Shown here: piece by piece, positions 16,229-24,254 of the stretch
How positions within the stretch are numbered: position 1 is the stretch's first letter
Layout: every line of letters begins with the position of its first letter
NCBI GenBank assembly: GCA_947453205.1
Contig: CANGFT010000004.1
Location: 89,692-153,691, forward strand
Origin: Beijerinckiaceae bacterium
Lineage (GTDB): Bacteria; Pseudomonadota; Alphaproteobacteria; Rhizobiales; Beijerinckiaceae
Reading direction: 5' to 3'
DNA length: 64,000 bases
The notes under the pieces: generated by a model
What the model was told of the DNA's origin: nothing
The model's input: the letters and a program-made list of their open reading frames with translations, nothing else
Databases searched by the model: none
Position numbers and translations under genes: made by a program

Positions 16229-17863
16229 TCATCTGGCGGGCGCTCGCTCGAGGCTGACGGCGTTTCCTGCGCGCACCTCGACTGCGATGCGCGCCAGGAT
16301 CTCCAGCTTTTCTGCGCGCGACAATTGGTCGATATGGCTGAGCAGGGCGTCGAAATCGCTGAAGCTGAGGCTCTGGGCCGCAGGATTCGGCACGGCTTCA
16401 GCGGGCGGCGGGGGCTTGGGTTTGGATGACTGCGGCTGCGCCTTTTGGGCGGGCGCCTGCCCGCTCAATAGCCGGGACTCCTCCTGCAGGCGGCGGTAGG
16501 CTTCGATCTCCTCACGCTCAAGCTCAGCCTCGCGATACCGCCCAAGGCCCATGGCGGCGGCCTGCAGCTTCAATTCGACCCGCTCGGCGTCGGTGAGGTC
16601 GCCATCGCGAACCCTCGCGTCGACCAGCGCCTTGAATTGCGCGGAGCGCTCCTGCATCTTCTGCTGAAAGCCGGTCGCCAGAATGCCCGCAGGCAAGGCG
16701 ACGAGGCCAAGACCCATCAGCGAAATGATCATGGTCACGAATTTGCCCAGCGACGTCACGGGCGTGATGTCGCCATAGCCCACGCTGAGCAAGGTGATGA
16801 TGGCCCAGTAGGTCGCTTCAGGGATGCTCGAGAATTTGTCAGGCTGGGCTTCGTGCTCGACGAGATAGATGATGCTGGCGGCGAAGATCGTCACGGTGAG
16901 CGTGGTGAAGAATGCGGCGCTGAGCGCGGGCGCCTGTTCGCTCACCACCTCCATCAGCGTGGTCATCGCCGTGGAGTAGCGTGTGAACTTGAGCAGGCGC
17001 AGAAGCCGGAAGGCCCGCAAAAAGCGCAGGTCCATCGCGACGACGAAGCTGAGATAGAACGGAAGGATGGACAGGAGGTCGATCAGGGCTATCGGCGTCG
17101 CCATATAGCGCAAACGCTCCATCCAGCCCTCGCCAAAGGCTTTGTCTTCCGGGCAGGACCAGACGCGTGCGACATATTCCAGCGTGAAGACGGCCACGGT
17201 GAAATAATCGAAATAGCGGAATTGCTGCTGCAATGGCGTATGGATCGACTCCACCGTCTCCAGCATGACGGCGGCGACGGACAGAAAGATCAGCTTGCCC
17301 ATCAGGAGATCGAAGACTTCATTCAGACGGCCTGAATATCGGTCGGCGTTAAGCGCGCTATAGACCTTCTGCCGGAAGGTGCGCCTGGCGTTCAGCTTGC
17401 GGAATTCGATCCAGATGGGACGCAGGCTGCGCGTGATCTTGACAAGGCGCACCAGACGCAGAAAGCGCAGATCGACGACGGCCTCAAGCGGAATGAAGAA
17501 GGGCAGGATGACCACAAGATCAAGCAAGGCCATCGGCGATGACAGATAGCGCAGGGTGGGCAGGCGCTTGTCCTTGTAGCGGCGCTGCAAGCCCCCGCTC
17601 AGCGCGCGCAACACATATTCGATCACGAAGATCGCGATCGTGACATCGTCCAGGATGCTGAGGATCGCGAGGACGCTCACGTCGAGGGGAATCGTATGTT
17701 CGAGCAGAAGCGACAAAAGGCTGACGACGATGGCCACATTGACGATGTGATTGGCGTAGAGGCTCGGCGCATGACGGGGATTGTCGACGAACAAGGCAAG
17801 ATGCAGCTTGCGTCGAAACGTCAGGAATTGTCGGTCCCGCAGCGCCTTCGCCGACTTGCCCAT
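16229..17863 (-). CDS. Voltage-gated potassium channel with an extra N-terminal voltage-sensor domain (VSD-VSD-pore)
   Basis: About 544 residues. First four-helix unit: S1 near 37-55, S2 (FVIEYVLRAL) near 68-88, S3 near 109-127, and S4 (RFLRLVRLVKITRSLR) near 132-147 with six basic residues every third position; no pore follows. Second unit: S1 near 186-206, S2 (FTLEYVARVW), S3, S4 (RFLRAFRLLRLLKFTR) near 280-296, S5 near 312-337, pore filter SVGYGD near 360-365, S6 near 370-398. A charged coiled-coil-like tail of about 140 residues ends it. The filter indicates K+ selectivity. ATG 17863 is preferred; an in-frame GTG at 17875 is possible. Downstream of a small exported-protein gene and an FNR/FixK-type box. 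Confidence 0.88.
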   Translation of the reverse strand: MGKSAKALRDRQFLTFRRKLHLALFVDNPRHAPSLYANHIVNVAIVVSLLSLLLEHTIPLDVSVLAILSILDDVTIAIFVIEYVLRALSGGLQRRYKDKRLPTLRYLSSPMALLDLVVILPFFIPLEAVVDLRFLRLVRLVKITRSLRPIWIEFRKLNARRTFRQKVYSALNADRYSGRLNEVFDLLMGKLIFLSVAAVMLETVESIHTPLQQQFRYFDYFTVAVFTLEYVARVWSCPEDKAFGEGWMERLRYMATPIALIDLLSILPFYLSFVVAMDLRFLRAFRLLRLLKFTRYSTAMTTLMEVVSEQAPALSAAFFTTLTVTIFAASIIYLVEHEAQPDKFSSIPEATYWAIITLLSVGYGDITPVTSLGKFVTMIISLMGLGLVALPAGILATGFQQKMQERSAQFKALVDARVRDGDLTDAERVELKLQAAAMGLGRYREAELEREEIEAYRRLQEESRLLSGQAPAQKAQPQSSKPKPPPPAEAVPNPAAQSLSFSDFDALLSHIDQLSRAEKLEILARIAVEVRAGNAVSLERAPAR

Positions 17864-17878
17864 GATCGCCCCCACGAC

Positions 17879-18223
17879 CTAGCGCGCGCGCCGCCCCGTG
17901 ACCTCGCATTCATCCGTCCGCTTCCCGCCATTGGCGAAGTGATAGGTGATCGAGGCTGTGAAACGATAGACGAAAGTATAGTCCCATCCCCTGTTGCCGA
18001 GCGTGCCCAGAATGGTGACGACGCCATTTTCGCTCTTGAGATTGCGGATATGGAACTGGGACGCATTGCCATCGATGATCGAGACGAGGCTCGGCGGATC
18101 ATCATCATACCTGAGTTCATAGGTGCGGGGCCCGTCCTTGCAGGTCATCAGGAGCACGGTCGCGTGAGCCGTGGAGGCCGCAAGGCCGGCGAGGATCGTT
18201 GCGAGGCGAAGAAACAAGCGCAT
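17879..18223 (-). CDS. Small exported protein of unknown function
   Basis: 114 residues: a Sec signal peptide (MRLFLRLATILAGLAAS, cleavage near AHA) and a mature part of about 94 residues with two Cys (MTCKDG and DECEV) that could form a disulfide. The mature part has alternating hydrophobic/charged strands, which suggests a small periplasmic beta-rich domain. No family is recognised. The stop is 15 bases before the channel ATG, so both are on one transcript. An exact FNR/FixK-type box lies about 80 bases upstream of the start, making oxygen- or redox-responsive expression of the pair likely. Function unknown. Confidence 0.72.
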   Translation of the reverse strand: MRLFLRLATILAGLAASTAHATVLLMTCKDGPRTYELRYDDDPPSLVSIIDGNASQFHIRNLKSENGVVTILGTLGNRGWDYTFVYRFTASITYHFANGGKRTDECEVTGRRAR

Positions 18224-18299
18224 CGAGGGCTCCCATTTATAAAGTCAGCCCATTCTTCCCCTTACGCTCAGGCTGTCAATTAAAAACCTCTGCGTTAAA

Positions 18300-18313
18300 T
18301 TGATTTAAATCAA
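18300..18313 (-). promoter_or_regulatory. FNR/FixK-type binding box (TTGATTTAAATCAA)
   Basis: Exact match to the TTGAT-N4-ATCAA consensus of FNR/FixK/Anr regulators, within a 16-bp perfect palindrome (18299-18314). It lies in an AT-rich 162-bp gap, centred about 83 bases upstream of the start at 18223, and would serve the exported-protein/channel operon. No gene reads to the right from it; the IclR gene ends at 18386 on the same strand. Confidence 0.75.
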
Positions 18314-18385
18314 TAGTTTCGGGCGCTTTTCCACTCCGGGTGATCCGCTTCTGCGCGCGGGGAAACGCACGCAGTCATCGCAATT

Positions 18386-19219
18386 TCAAAGCCGGCGGGC
18401 GCGCGATAGCTTGTCCGCCGCCGCCCGCAGGTCGCGCGCCACCATTCCATCCATATGGGTGTCGAAAAGCGCGGAGACGCCGATCAGCGTCAAGGCCATC
18501 TTGAAACCGCCGTCGAGATCGAAAATCGGGCAGGAAAACGCGGTCCAGGTGGGGTTCTTCATGCCGCGCGAACGGGCGAAGCGAAGTTTCTGGACCCGCA
18601 TGCGCAGGCGCAGAATCTGCTCAAGGGTCGTGGCGGGCTCCGGCGACATCTGATTCCACAGAGCCAGATCGCGTTTCACGAAATCAAGGGTCTCCGCCTC
18701 CTGCATGAAGGCGTGGAAGATCTGGCCCGAGGCGGTGAGCATGGACAAATTCGATCCTTCACGCACGCGCACAGCCGTCTGCACCGATCCCAACTCGCTG
18801 CGAATGACCGTCGGCCCATTCGAGCCCCACACGCAGAGATAGGAGCAAAGCCCTGTCTTGTTCGTCAGATCTTTCATGATGTCTGCAGCGGCCTGGGAGC
18901 CATCGACCCTCTCCATGGCGGCTATGCCGATCTCCAGGGTCGCCGAGCCCATGTCGTAATGCCCGCTGTCCTCGTTCTTCCGCACGAAACCGGCGTGTTG
19001 CAGGCTCGAGAGATAACGATGGGTTCGGCTGGCGGACATGCCGAGCTGCCGGGCGATTTCCGTCAAGGCGAGAGGCCTGCGCGCCGCCGCGATATGCTTG
19101 AGCAGGTCAAGCCCGATGAGGACGGTCGTATTGCCCGCCTTGTCGGCTGCAAGCCGCGCGGGCCTGCCTCGTCTGGGCGCTGTCGTGGCAGGGTCGATCC
19201 GCTCTTTCGCCTTCAGCAT
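18386..19219 (-). CDS. IclR-family transcriptional regulator
   Basis: About 277 residues. An N-terminal winged helix-turn-helix has PLALTEIARQLGMSASRTHR (about residues 50-69) and GFVRKNEDSGHYDMG as the wing. An IclR-type effector domain follows (LTNKTGLCSYLCVWG, REGSNLSMLTASGQIFHAF, FSCPIFDLDGG). The effector domain normally senses a small aromatic or carboxylic metabolite. The ATG at 19219 is chosen; an in-frame TTG at 19240 would add seven residues. It is divergent from the hydantoinase operon at 19346, with an inverted repeat between them, so it most likely controls that operon and itself. Confidence 0.9.
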   Translation of the reverse strand: MLKAKERIDPATTAPRRGRPARLAADKAGNTTVLIGLDLLKHIAAARRPLALTEIARQLGMSASRTHRYLSSLQHAGFVRKNEDSGHYDMGSATLEIGIAAMERVDGSQAAADIMKDLTNKTGLCSYLCVWGSNGPTVIRSELGSVQTAVRVREGSNLSMLTASGQIFHAFMQEAETLDFVKRDLALWNQMSPEPATTLEQILRLRMRVQKLRFARSRGMKNPTWTAFSCPIFDLDGGFKMALTLIGVSALFDTHMDGMVARDLRAAADKLSRARRL

Positions 19220-19279
19220 CTTTTGCAATTCCGTTGACAAGGCTTCAAGCCGGCGCCTAGAATTTAAAACAATAAATAA

Positions 19280-19298
19280 TTTTCCGCAAATTGGAAAA
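19280..19298. promoter_or_regulatory. Inverted repeat between iclR-type and hyuA-type genes, candidate operator
   Basis: TTTTCC (19280-19285) and GGAAAA (19293-19298) separated by seven bases, in a 126-bp AT-rich divergent gap. It is 48 bases upstream of the hyuA start and 61 from the IclR start. IclR-family operators are short palindromes in this kind of position. The assignment to this regulator is inferred from location only. Confidence 0.5.
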
Positions 19299-19345
19299 AT
19301 TCAGACGCCCGCCAAACAGGGCGTCACGGGATCGGAGACGCTCGA

Positions 19346-21409
19346 ATGTCATATGCCGTGGCCGTCGATATCGGCGGAACCTTCACTGATCTTGTCGGCT
19401 ATGACCACGAGACGCGCCGCGTCGCTTATACGAAGAGCGCCACCACTTATGGCAATTTCGTCGAAGGCATCCTTGATTGCTTCGAAAAGGCGGGATTGAC
19501 GCCTGACCAGGCGCACCACATCAATCACGGCACCACGCTCGTCATCAACGCCTATATCCAGCGGCGGGGCGCGCGGGCGGCGCTGGTCACGACCAGGGGT
19601 TTCCGCGACATTCTGGAGATCGCGCGCGGCAACCGCCCGGACCCTTTCGATCTTCATTACAAGCGTGACGAACCCCTCATCCCCCGCTCCCTGCGGTTTG
19701 AGGCCCCGGAACGGATCGACACCTTCGGCAAGGTCATCGAACCGCTCGATCTTCCCGCGCTCGATGCGCTGGCGGAGGAGCTGCGCGCCGCCGCAGTGGA
19801 ATCGGTGGCGGTCTTCTTCATGAACTCCTACGCCAATCCCGAGCATGAAGAGATCGCCGCAGCGCGGCTTCGTGAGCGGCTTCCGGGCGTCTATGTCACG
19901 CACAGCACCGAATTGACGCGCGAGTGGTATGAATACGAGCGCACCTCCACAGTTGCGGCCAATGCTTATGTAGGCCCGCAGGTGAACACCTATATCCGCC
20001 GGCTTGAGGAGGATATGAAGGCGCGCGGCTTCACCGGCCCGCTCTTCATGATGGGATCGAACGGCGGTCTTCTCTCTGTCGACCGCACCTGTCGCCAGCC
20101 CGTGAGCCTCGTCGAATCCGGTCCCATCGGCGGCTGCATCGGGGCAGGGGCCTATGCGGAGCAACTCGGCTTCAAGAATGTCGTCGCCTTCGACATGGGC
20201 GGCACGACCGCCAAATGCGCCCTTGTTGAGAACGGGCGCTTCAATGTCGAATCCATTTATTATGCGAATGGATATATTCAGGGATTTCCCATCAAATCCC
20301 CGGTCATCGACATCGTCGAGGTCGGCTCGGGCGGCGGCTCCGTCGCATGGATCGACGGCCAGAACCGCCTGCATGTGGGTCCGCGCAGCGCAGGGTCAAC
20401 GCCCGGGCCGGTCTGCTACAGGCGAGGCGGAACCGAAGCGACGGTGACCGACGCCAATCTTGTGCTGGGGCGGCTCAACCCCGAGCGCTTTCTTGGCGGC
20501 GAACTGACGCTCGACACGCAGGGCGCCAGCGAGGCCATCCGCAGGCTTGCCGAACCGCTGGGGTTTGGGGGCGACGAGGGCGTTCTGCGGACGGCCGACG
20601 GCGTTCTCGCGCTCGCCACCGTCACCATGGCCGGCGCCATCCGCCAGGTCTCGGTCGAGCATGGCCTCGACCCCCGCGACTTCGTCCTCTTCAGCTATGG
20701 CGGCGGCGGGCCGCTGCATGGCGCGGCGCTGGCGCGCGAGCTTTCCATCCCCATGCTGGTGATACCGCCTGCGCCCGGCAATTTCTCGGCCATCGGCATG
20801 TTGCTGGCGGATGCGCGCATTGATCTGTCCAAGACCTTCACGGGGCTTTTGTCGGCAGAGGTGATCGGGGATCTGCAGGACGCCTATGCCCAGATGGAGA
20901 CGGAGGCCGCCGCCTCCCTTGCGAAAGAATTTGGCGCGCAGGACGTCTTCTTCGAGCGGCACGCAGAAATGCGGTATCTTGGCCAACGCCACAACATCAA
21001 GGTGCCCGTGGAGCAGATCGGCGATCTCAACGCCATACGCGCGGCCTTCGAGCGCGACTACAAGCGCCGCTACGGACATTCCGACCCCAACAATCCCGCG
21101 GAGCTGCAGGCGCTGCATCTGTCGGCCTTCGCGCGTCAGGACCGGCCTGATCTGAAGAATCTCATCATCGACTCCGAAGTAGCCGCGACCCCCGGCTCAC
21201 GGCCCATTTATTTCAGGGAGAAGGGTGGTTTTGTGGACGCCGCCGTCTATCAGCGCGAGGCGCTCGCCATTGGCTTCCGGGCGGATGGTCCGGCTGTGAT
21301 CGAGGAATATGGCTCCACCAGCCTCGTCGGGCCCGATGATTGGTTCGAGATCGGACCCTTGCGGGAGATTCGCGTTCACTGTGACCGTCGGCAGGGAGAG
21401 CAGAAATGA
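19346..21409 (+). CDS. hyuA: Hydantoinase/oxoprolinase family protein, subunit A
   Basis: 687 residues, normal for the HyuA/oxoprolinase A family. The N-terminal actin-like ATP domain opens VAVDIGGTFTDLVGYD and has HGTTLVINAYIQRRGARAAL near residue 53. A second nucleotide region is VVAFDMGGTTAKCALV near 280, and the glycine-rich VEVGSGGGSVAWID lies near 323. Family members ATP-dependently open cyclic amides (hydantoins, 5-oxoproline), or carboxylate ketones when paired with other subunits. GGAG precedes the ATG. It overlaps hyuB by four bases, so the subunits are coupled. The following ABC importer probably supplies the substrate. Confidence 0.9.
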   Translation: MSYAVAVDIGGTFTDLVGYDHETRRVAYTKSATTYGNFVEGILDCFEKAGLTPDQAHHINHGTTLVINAYIQRRGARAALVTTRGFRDILEIARGNRPDPFDLHYKRDEPLIPRSLRFEAPERIDTFGKVIEPLDLPALDALAEELRAAAVESVAVFFMNSYANPEHEEIAAARLRERLPGVYVTHSTELTREWYEYERTSTVAANAYVGPQVNTYIRRLEEDMKARGFTGPLFMMGSNGGLLSVDRTCRQPVSLVESGPIGGCIGAGAYAEQLGFKNVVAFDMGGTTAKCALVENGRFNVESIYYANGYIQGFPIKSPVIDIVEVGSGGGSVAWIDGQNRLHVGPRSAGSTPGPVCYRRGGTEATVTDANLVLGRLNPERFLGGELTLDTQGASEAIRRLAEPLGFGGDEGVLRTADGVLALATVTMAGAIRQVSVEHGLDPRDFVLFSYGGGGPLHGAALARELSIPMLVIPPAPGNFSAIGMLLADARIDLSKTFTGLLSAEVIGDLQDAYAQMETEAAASLAKEFGAQDVFFERHAEMRYLGQRHNIKVPVEQIGDLNAIRAAFERDYKRRYGHSDPNNPAELQALHLSAFARQDRPDLKNLIIDSEVAATPGSRPIYFREKGGFVDAAVYQREALAIGFRADGPAVIEEYGSTSLVGPDDWFEIGPLREIRVHCDRRQGEQK

Positions 21410-23127
21410 CGCATCAAGCCTCCAGGCCGACCATCGACCCCATCACGCTCGAAGTGATCCGTTATGGCCTGATCTCGACCTGCAACCAGATCGACGCCAA
21501 CATCAAGCGCACCGCCTTCAGCCCCTATATCTATGAATATAATGACTTCGCCGTGGGGCTCACGGACATCGACGGTCGGCTTGTGGCGCAATGCACAGGG
21601 GGCATGCCGCCTTTCGTCGCCGATTCCGTGGGAACGGCAGTGCGTGACGGGTTGAAGATCTATGGACTTGACCGTCTGTATCATGGCGACGTCATCGTCT
21701 GCAACCACGCCGCCGTGCAGGGCCAGCATCTCAACAACACCGTGATGTATACGCCCATCGCCGAACATGCGGACGGGACGGGCAAGCTGATCGGCTTCTT
21801 CGCCATCAATGTGCACTGGATCGACATCGGCGGCACGATGACTCATTCCAACGACATCTTCATGGAAGGGCTGCAGTTGCGCACCGTGAAGATGTGGTCG
21901 AAGGGCGAGCCGATCGAGGAAGTCTACCGCATCATCGAGAACAACACCCGTCTGCCCACCGAGCTCATGGGCGACATCGAGGCGCAGCTGGCTGGTTGTT
22001 TCCTCGGGCGAAGCCTCGTCAGCAACCTGATCGAAAAATATGGCGCCGACACATTCCGCACCGCCATCGACATCATCCTCGATCAGGCCGAAGCTGCTGC
22101 GCGGGCCCATATCCGCGCGCTGCCGGATGGGGAATATATCCATGAAACCTGGCTCGACAATGATGGCGAGGGCGACCAGCCGATCCCCATCAAGGTCAAG
22201 GTGGTGGTCGCGGGAGACGAAATCACCGTCGATTACACGGGCATCGCGGATCAGGCCAAGGGATCGATCAATTCGGGCTATCACGGGGGCGGACTGACCA
22301 CGGCCCGCGTCGCGTTCCGCTACCTCGTGGCGCCGGATGAGCCCGCCAATGAGGGGCTGTTCAGGCCGCTCAAACTCATTTTGCCCATGGGTAAGATCCT
22401 CAGCGCCGATCCGACCGCGCCCATGGCGAATTATCCCATGCCCTTTCCCACCGTCATCGACGCCGTCATCAAGGCGCTTGAAAAGGCGCTGCCAGAGCGC
22501 GTCACAGGCGGACATTTCGGCACGCATTCGGGCTTCCGTCTGTTCGGACGCCGCGCCAACGGCCGCACGTTCAATGGCCATGACAGCGGCCACGGCGGCT
22601 GGGGCGCATGCGCCACGCATGATGGTTCAGGCCCCTACCGCACCATGGCCCATGGCGACACCCGGCTCATTCCGCTTGAATTGCAGGAACGCCTCCTTCC
22701 CTTCCGCATCGAATCCTTTTCGCTGCGCACGGATTCAGGGGGAGCGGGCAAGTTCCGCGGCGGGCTTGGCTTCGAGAAGAAATATCGCATTCTCGAAGAT
22801 TGCCTGCTGCAGACGAACCTTGATCGCACGAACCATCCCGCATGGGGCGTTCTTGGCGGCAAGGATGCGCTCTCCGGCTCCGTCGTTGTCGTCAATGAGA
22901 CGACTGGCGAGGCCACATCGCAATGCAAGGCGCGCGGCGAGCCCTTGAAGGCGGGCGAGGTCGTGATCCTGTCGACTGGCGGGGGCGGGGGCTATGGCCC
23001 GGTCGAAGAGCGTGACCTCGCCCTTCTGCAACGCGATCTTGACGAAGGCTATGTCAGCCGCGCCGCTGCGCAGAACACATACAATGTCGCGGTGGACGAG
23101 CATGGGCGTGTGACGCGCCCGGCTTGA
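21406..23127 (+). CDS. hyuB: Hydantoinase/oxoprolinase family protein, subunit B
   Basis: 573 residues. Typical HyuB blocks are DPITLEVIRYGLISTCNQID at the N-terminus, HGDVIVCNHAAVQGQHLNN near 105, a GHDSGHGGWGA-type stretch near 390, and GAGKFRGGLGFEKKY near 447. It forms the heteromeric ATP-dependent hydrolase or carboxylase with HyuA. The ATGA overlap with hyuA indicates stoichiometric synthesis. Whether the complex acts on a hydantoin, 5-oxoproline or a ketone is not decidable from the sequence; the absence of further carboxylase subunits favours cyclic-amide hydrolysis. Confidence 0.9.
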   Translation: MTHQASRPTIDPITLEVIRYGLISTCNQIDANIKRTAFSPYIYEYNDFAVGLTDIDGRLVAQCTGGMPPFVADSVGTAVRDGLKIYGLDRLYHGDVIVCNHAAVQGQHLNNTVMYTPIAEHADGTGKLIGFFAINVHWIDIGGTMTHSNDIFMEGLQLRTVKMWSKGEPIEEVYRIIENNTRLPTELMGDIEAQLAGCFLGRSLVSNLIEKYGADTFRTAIDIILDQAEAAARAHIRALPDGEYIHETWLDNDGEGDQPIPIKVKVVVAGDEITVDYTGIADQAKGSINSGYHGGGLTTARVAFRYLVAPDEPANEGLFRPLKLILPMGKILSADPTAPMANYPMPFPTVIDAVIKALEKALPERVTGGHFGTHSGFRLFGRRANGRTFNGHDSGHGGWGACATHDGSGPYRTMAHGDTRLIPLELQERLLPFRIESFSLRTDSGGAGKFRGGLGFEKKYRILEDCLLQTNLDRTNHPAWGVLGGKDALSGSVVVVNETTGEATSQCKARGEPLKAGEVVILSTGGGGGYGPVEERDLALLQRDLDEGYVSRAAAQNTYNVAVDEHGRVTRPA

Positions 23128-23155
23128 AGGAAAACAAAAAGGGAGGATGGGCGCC

Positions 23156-24229
23156 ATGATGAAAAGGTTTTCATACACTGCCGCAGCCTGCGCTGCGCTC
23201 GCCCTCCTGGGCGCAAGCGCCAATGGCGCGGAGATGACCGGCGAACTGAAGGCTCTTGCAGAAGCGGCCACCGCAGAAGGGCGGCTCAATCTGAGCTGGA
23301 GCCAGTCTTCGCTCGGCGGCAGCCAGGGCGCGGCCCGGATCGAAGCCGCCATGAACAAGATGTTCGGCACAAAGGTCAAAATCAACTTCGCGCCGGGCGC
23401 GGAGATGGCGCGCATCGCCAATCAGCTTGCGACGGAGTTTCAGGCCAAGCAGCCCGCCAGCGTCGATGTTTACCTCGGCTCCGCCGCGCAGATCGCGCCG
23501 CTCGTGAGCTTCAATATGTTCGAGGCGCCGGACTGGAGAAAGTTCCTGCCGGAGCGCATCAGTCCCGACTATCTCGAAGTCGACAACCAGTTCGTCAGAT
23601 TCGTGACAGGCCTGTCGGGCGTCACCTACAATTCCCGCCTGGCGCCGTCCAAACCCACCATGCTGACGGATTTCCTCAAGCCTGAATGGAAGGGCAAGGT
23701 CGCCTCAACGCCCTATGCCGCGAGTTTCGATGTGCTGGTGGCCGATGACGTCTGGGGCAAGGACAAGACCTTCGACTATGTCACGAAGCTCAATAAACAA
23801 CTGGCGGGCCTGATCCGTTGCGGCGACGCTGAGCGCATCGCCACGGGCGAGTTCATCTCGCTGGTGATGGACTGCACGGGGCAGGACGCTTTGGTCTGGC
23901 AGGAGCGCGGCGCGCCGCTTGCGCAGATGGTGCCGCTCGACGCCGCGCAGCAGCGTTATTATTATCTCGCTGTTCCCAGGAACGCGAAATTTCCCAACGC
24001 CGCGAAGCTCTTCGCCGTTTTCATGATGACCGAAGAGGGGCAGAAAATCGCCTGGGACACCTGGAAAGCTGATCTCCATACCTTCCAGGGGTCGCAGATT
24101 GGCAAGCAGATGCAGGCCTATTATGCGCAAAATGTGAAGTTCAAGGAGGTGACGATCCAGTGGTGGGTCAAGCACCCCGAGATCGACGAACACAAGCGTG
24201 AACTCATCAAGATCGTCACCACGAAATGA
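23156..24229 (+). CDS. Iron-type ABC transporter substrate-binding protein
   Basis: About 357 residues with a Sec signal (cleavage after SANGA). The mature protein begins AEMTGELKALAEAATAEGRLNL, and LKPEWKGKVASTPYAASFD and EEGQKIAWDTWK are family-1 features. The start at 23156 fits the GGGAGG at 23141-23146 with nine-base spacing; the ATG at 23147 abuts that site. It is followed by a permease and an ATPase gene and is the only iron-type binding protein here with a complete set. Given the hydantoinase genes just upstream, the ligand is more likely an organic cyclic amide or acid than iron; that is inference. Confidence 0.85.
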   Translation: MMKRFSYTAAACAALALLGASANGAEMTGELKALAEAATAEGRLNLSWSQSSLGGSQGAARIEAAMNKMFGTKVKINFAPGAEMARIANQLATEFQAKQPASVDVYLGSAAQIAPLVSFNMFEAPDWRKFLPERISPDYLEVDNQFVRFVTGLSGVTYNSRLAPSKPTMLTDFLKPEWKGKVASTPYAASFDVLVADDVWGKDKTFDYVTKLNKQLAGLIRCGDAERIATGEFISLVMDCTGQDALVWQERGAPLAQMVPLDAAQQRYYYLAVPRNAKFPNAAKLFAVFMMTEEGQKIAWDTWKADLHTFQGSQIGKQMQAYYAQNVKFKEVTIQWWVKHPEIDEHKRELIKIVTTK

Positions 24230-24254
24230 GCGCGCTGCAGACGGAGCGCGGGTC

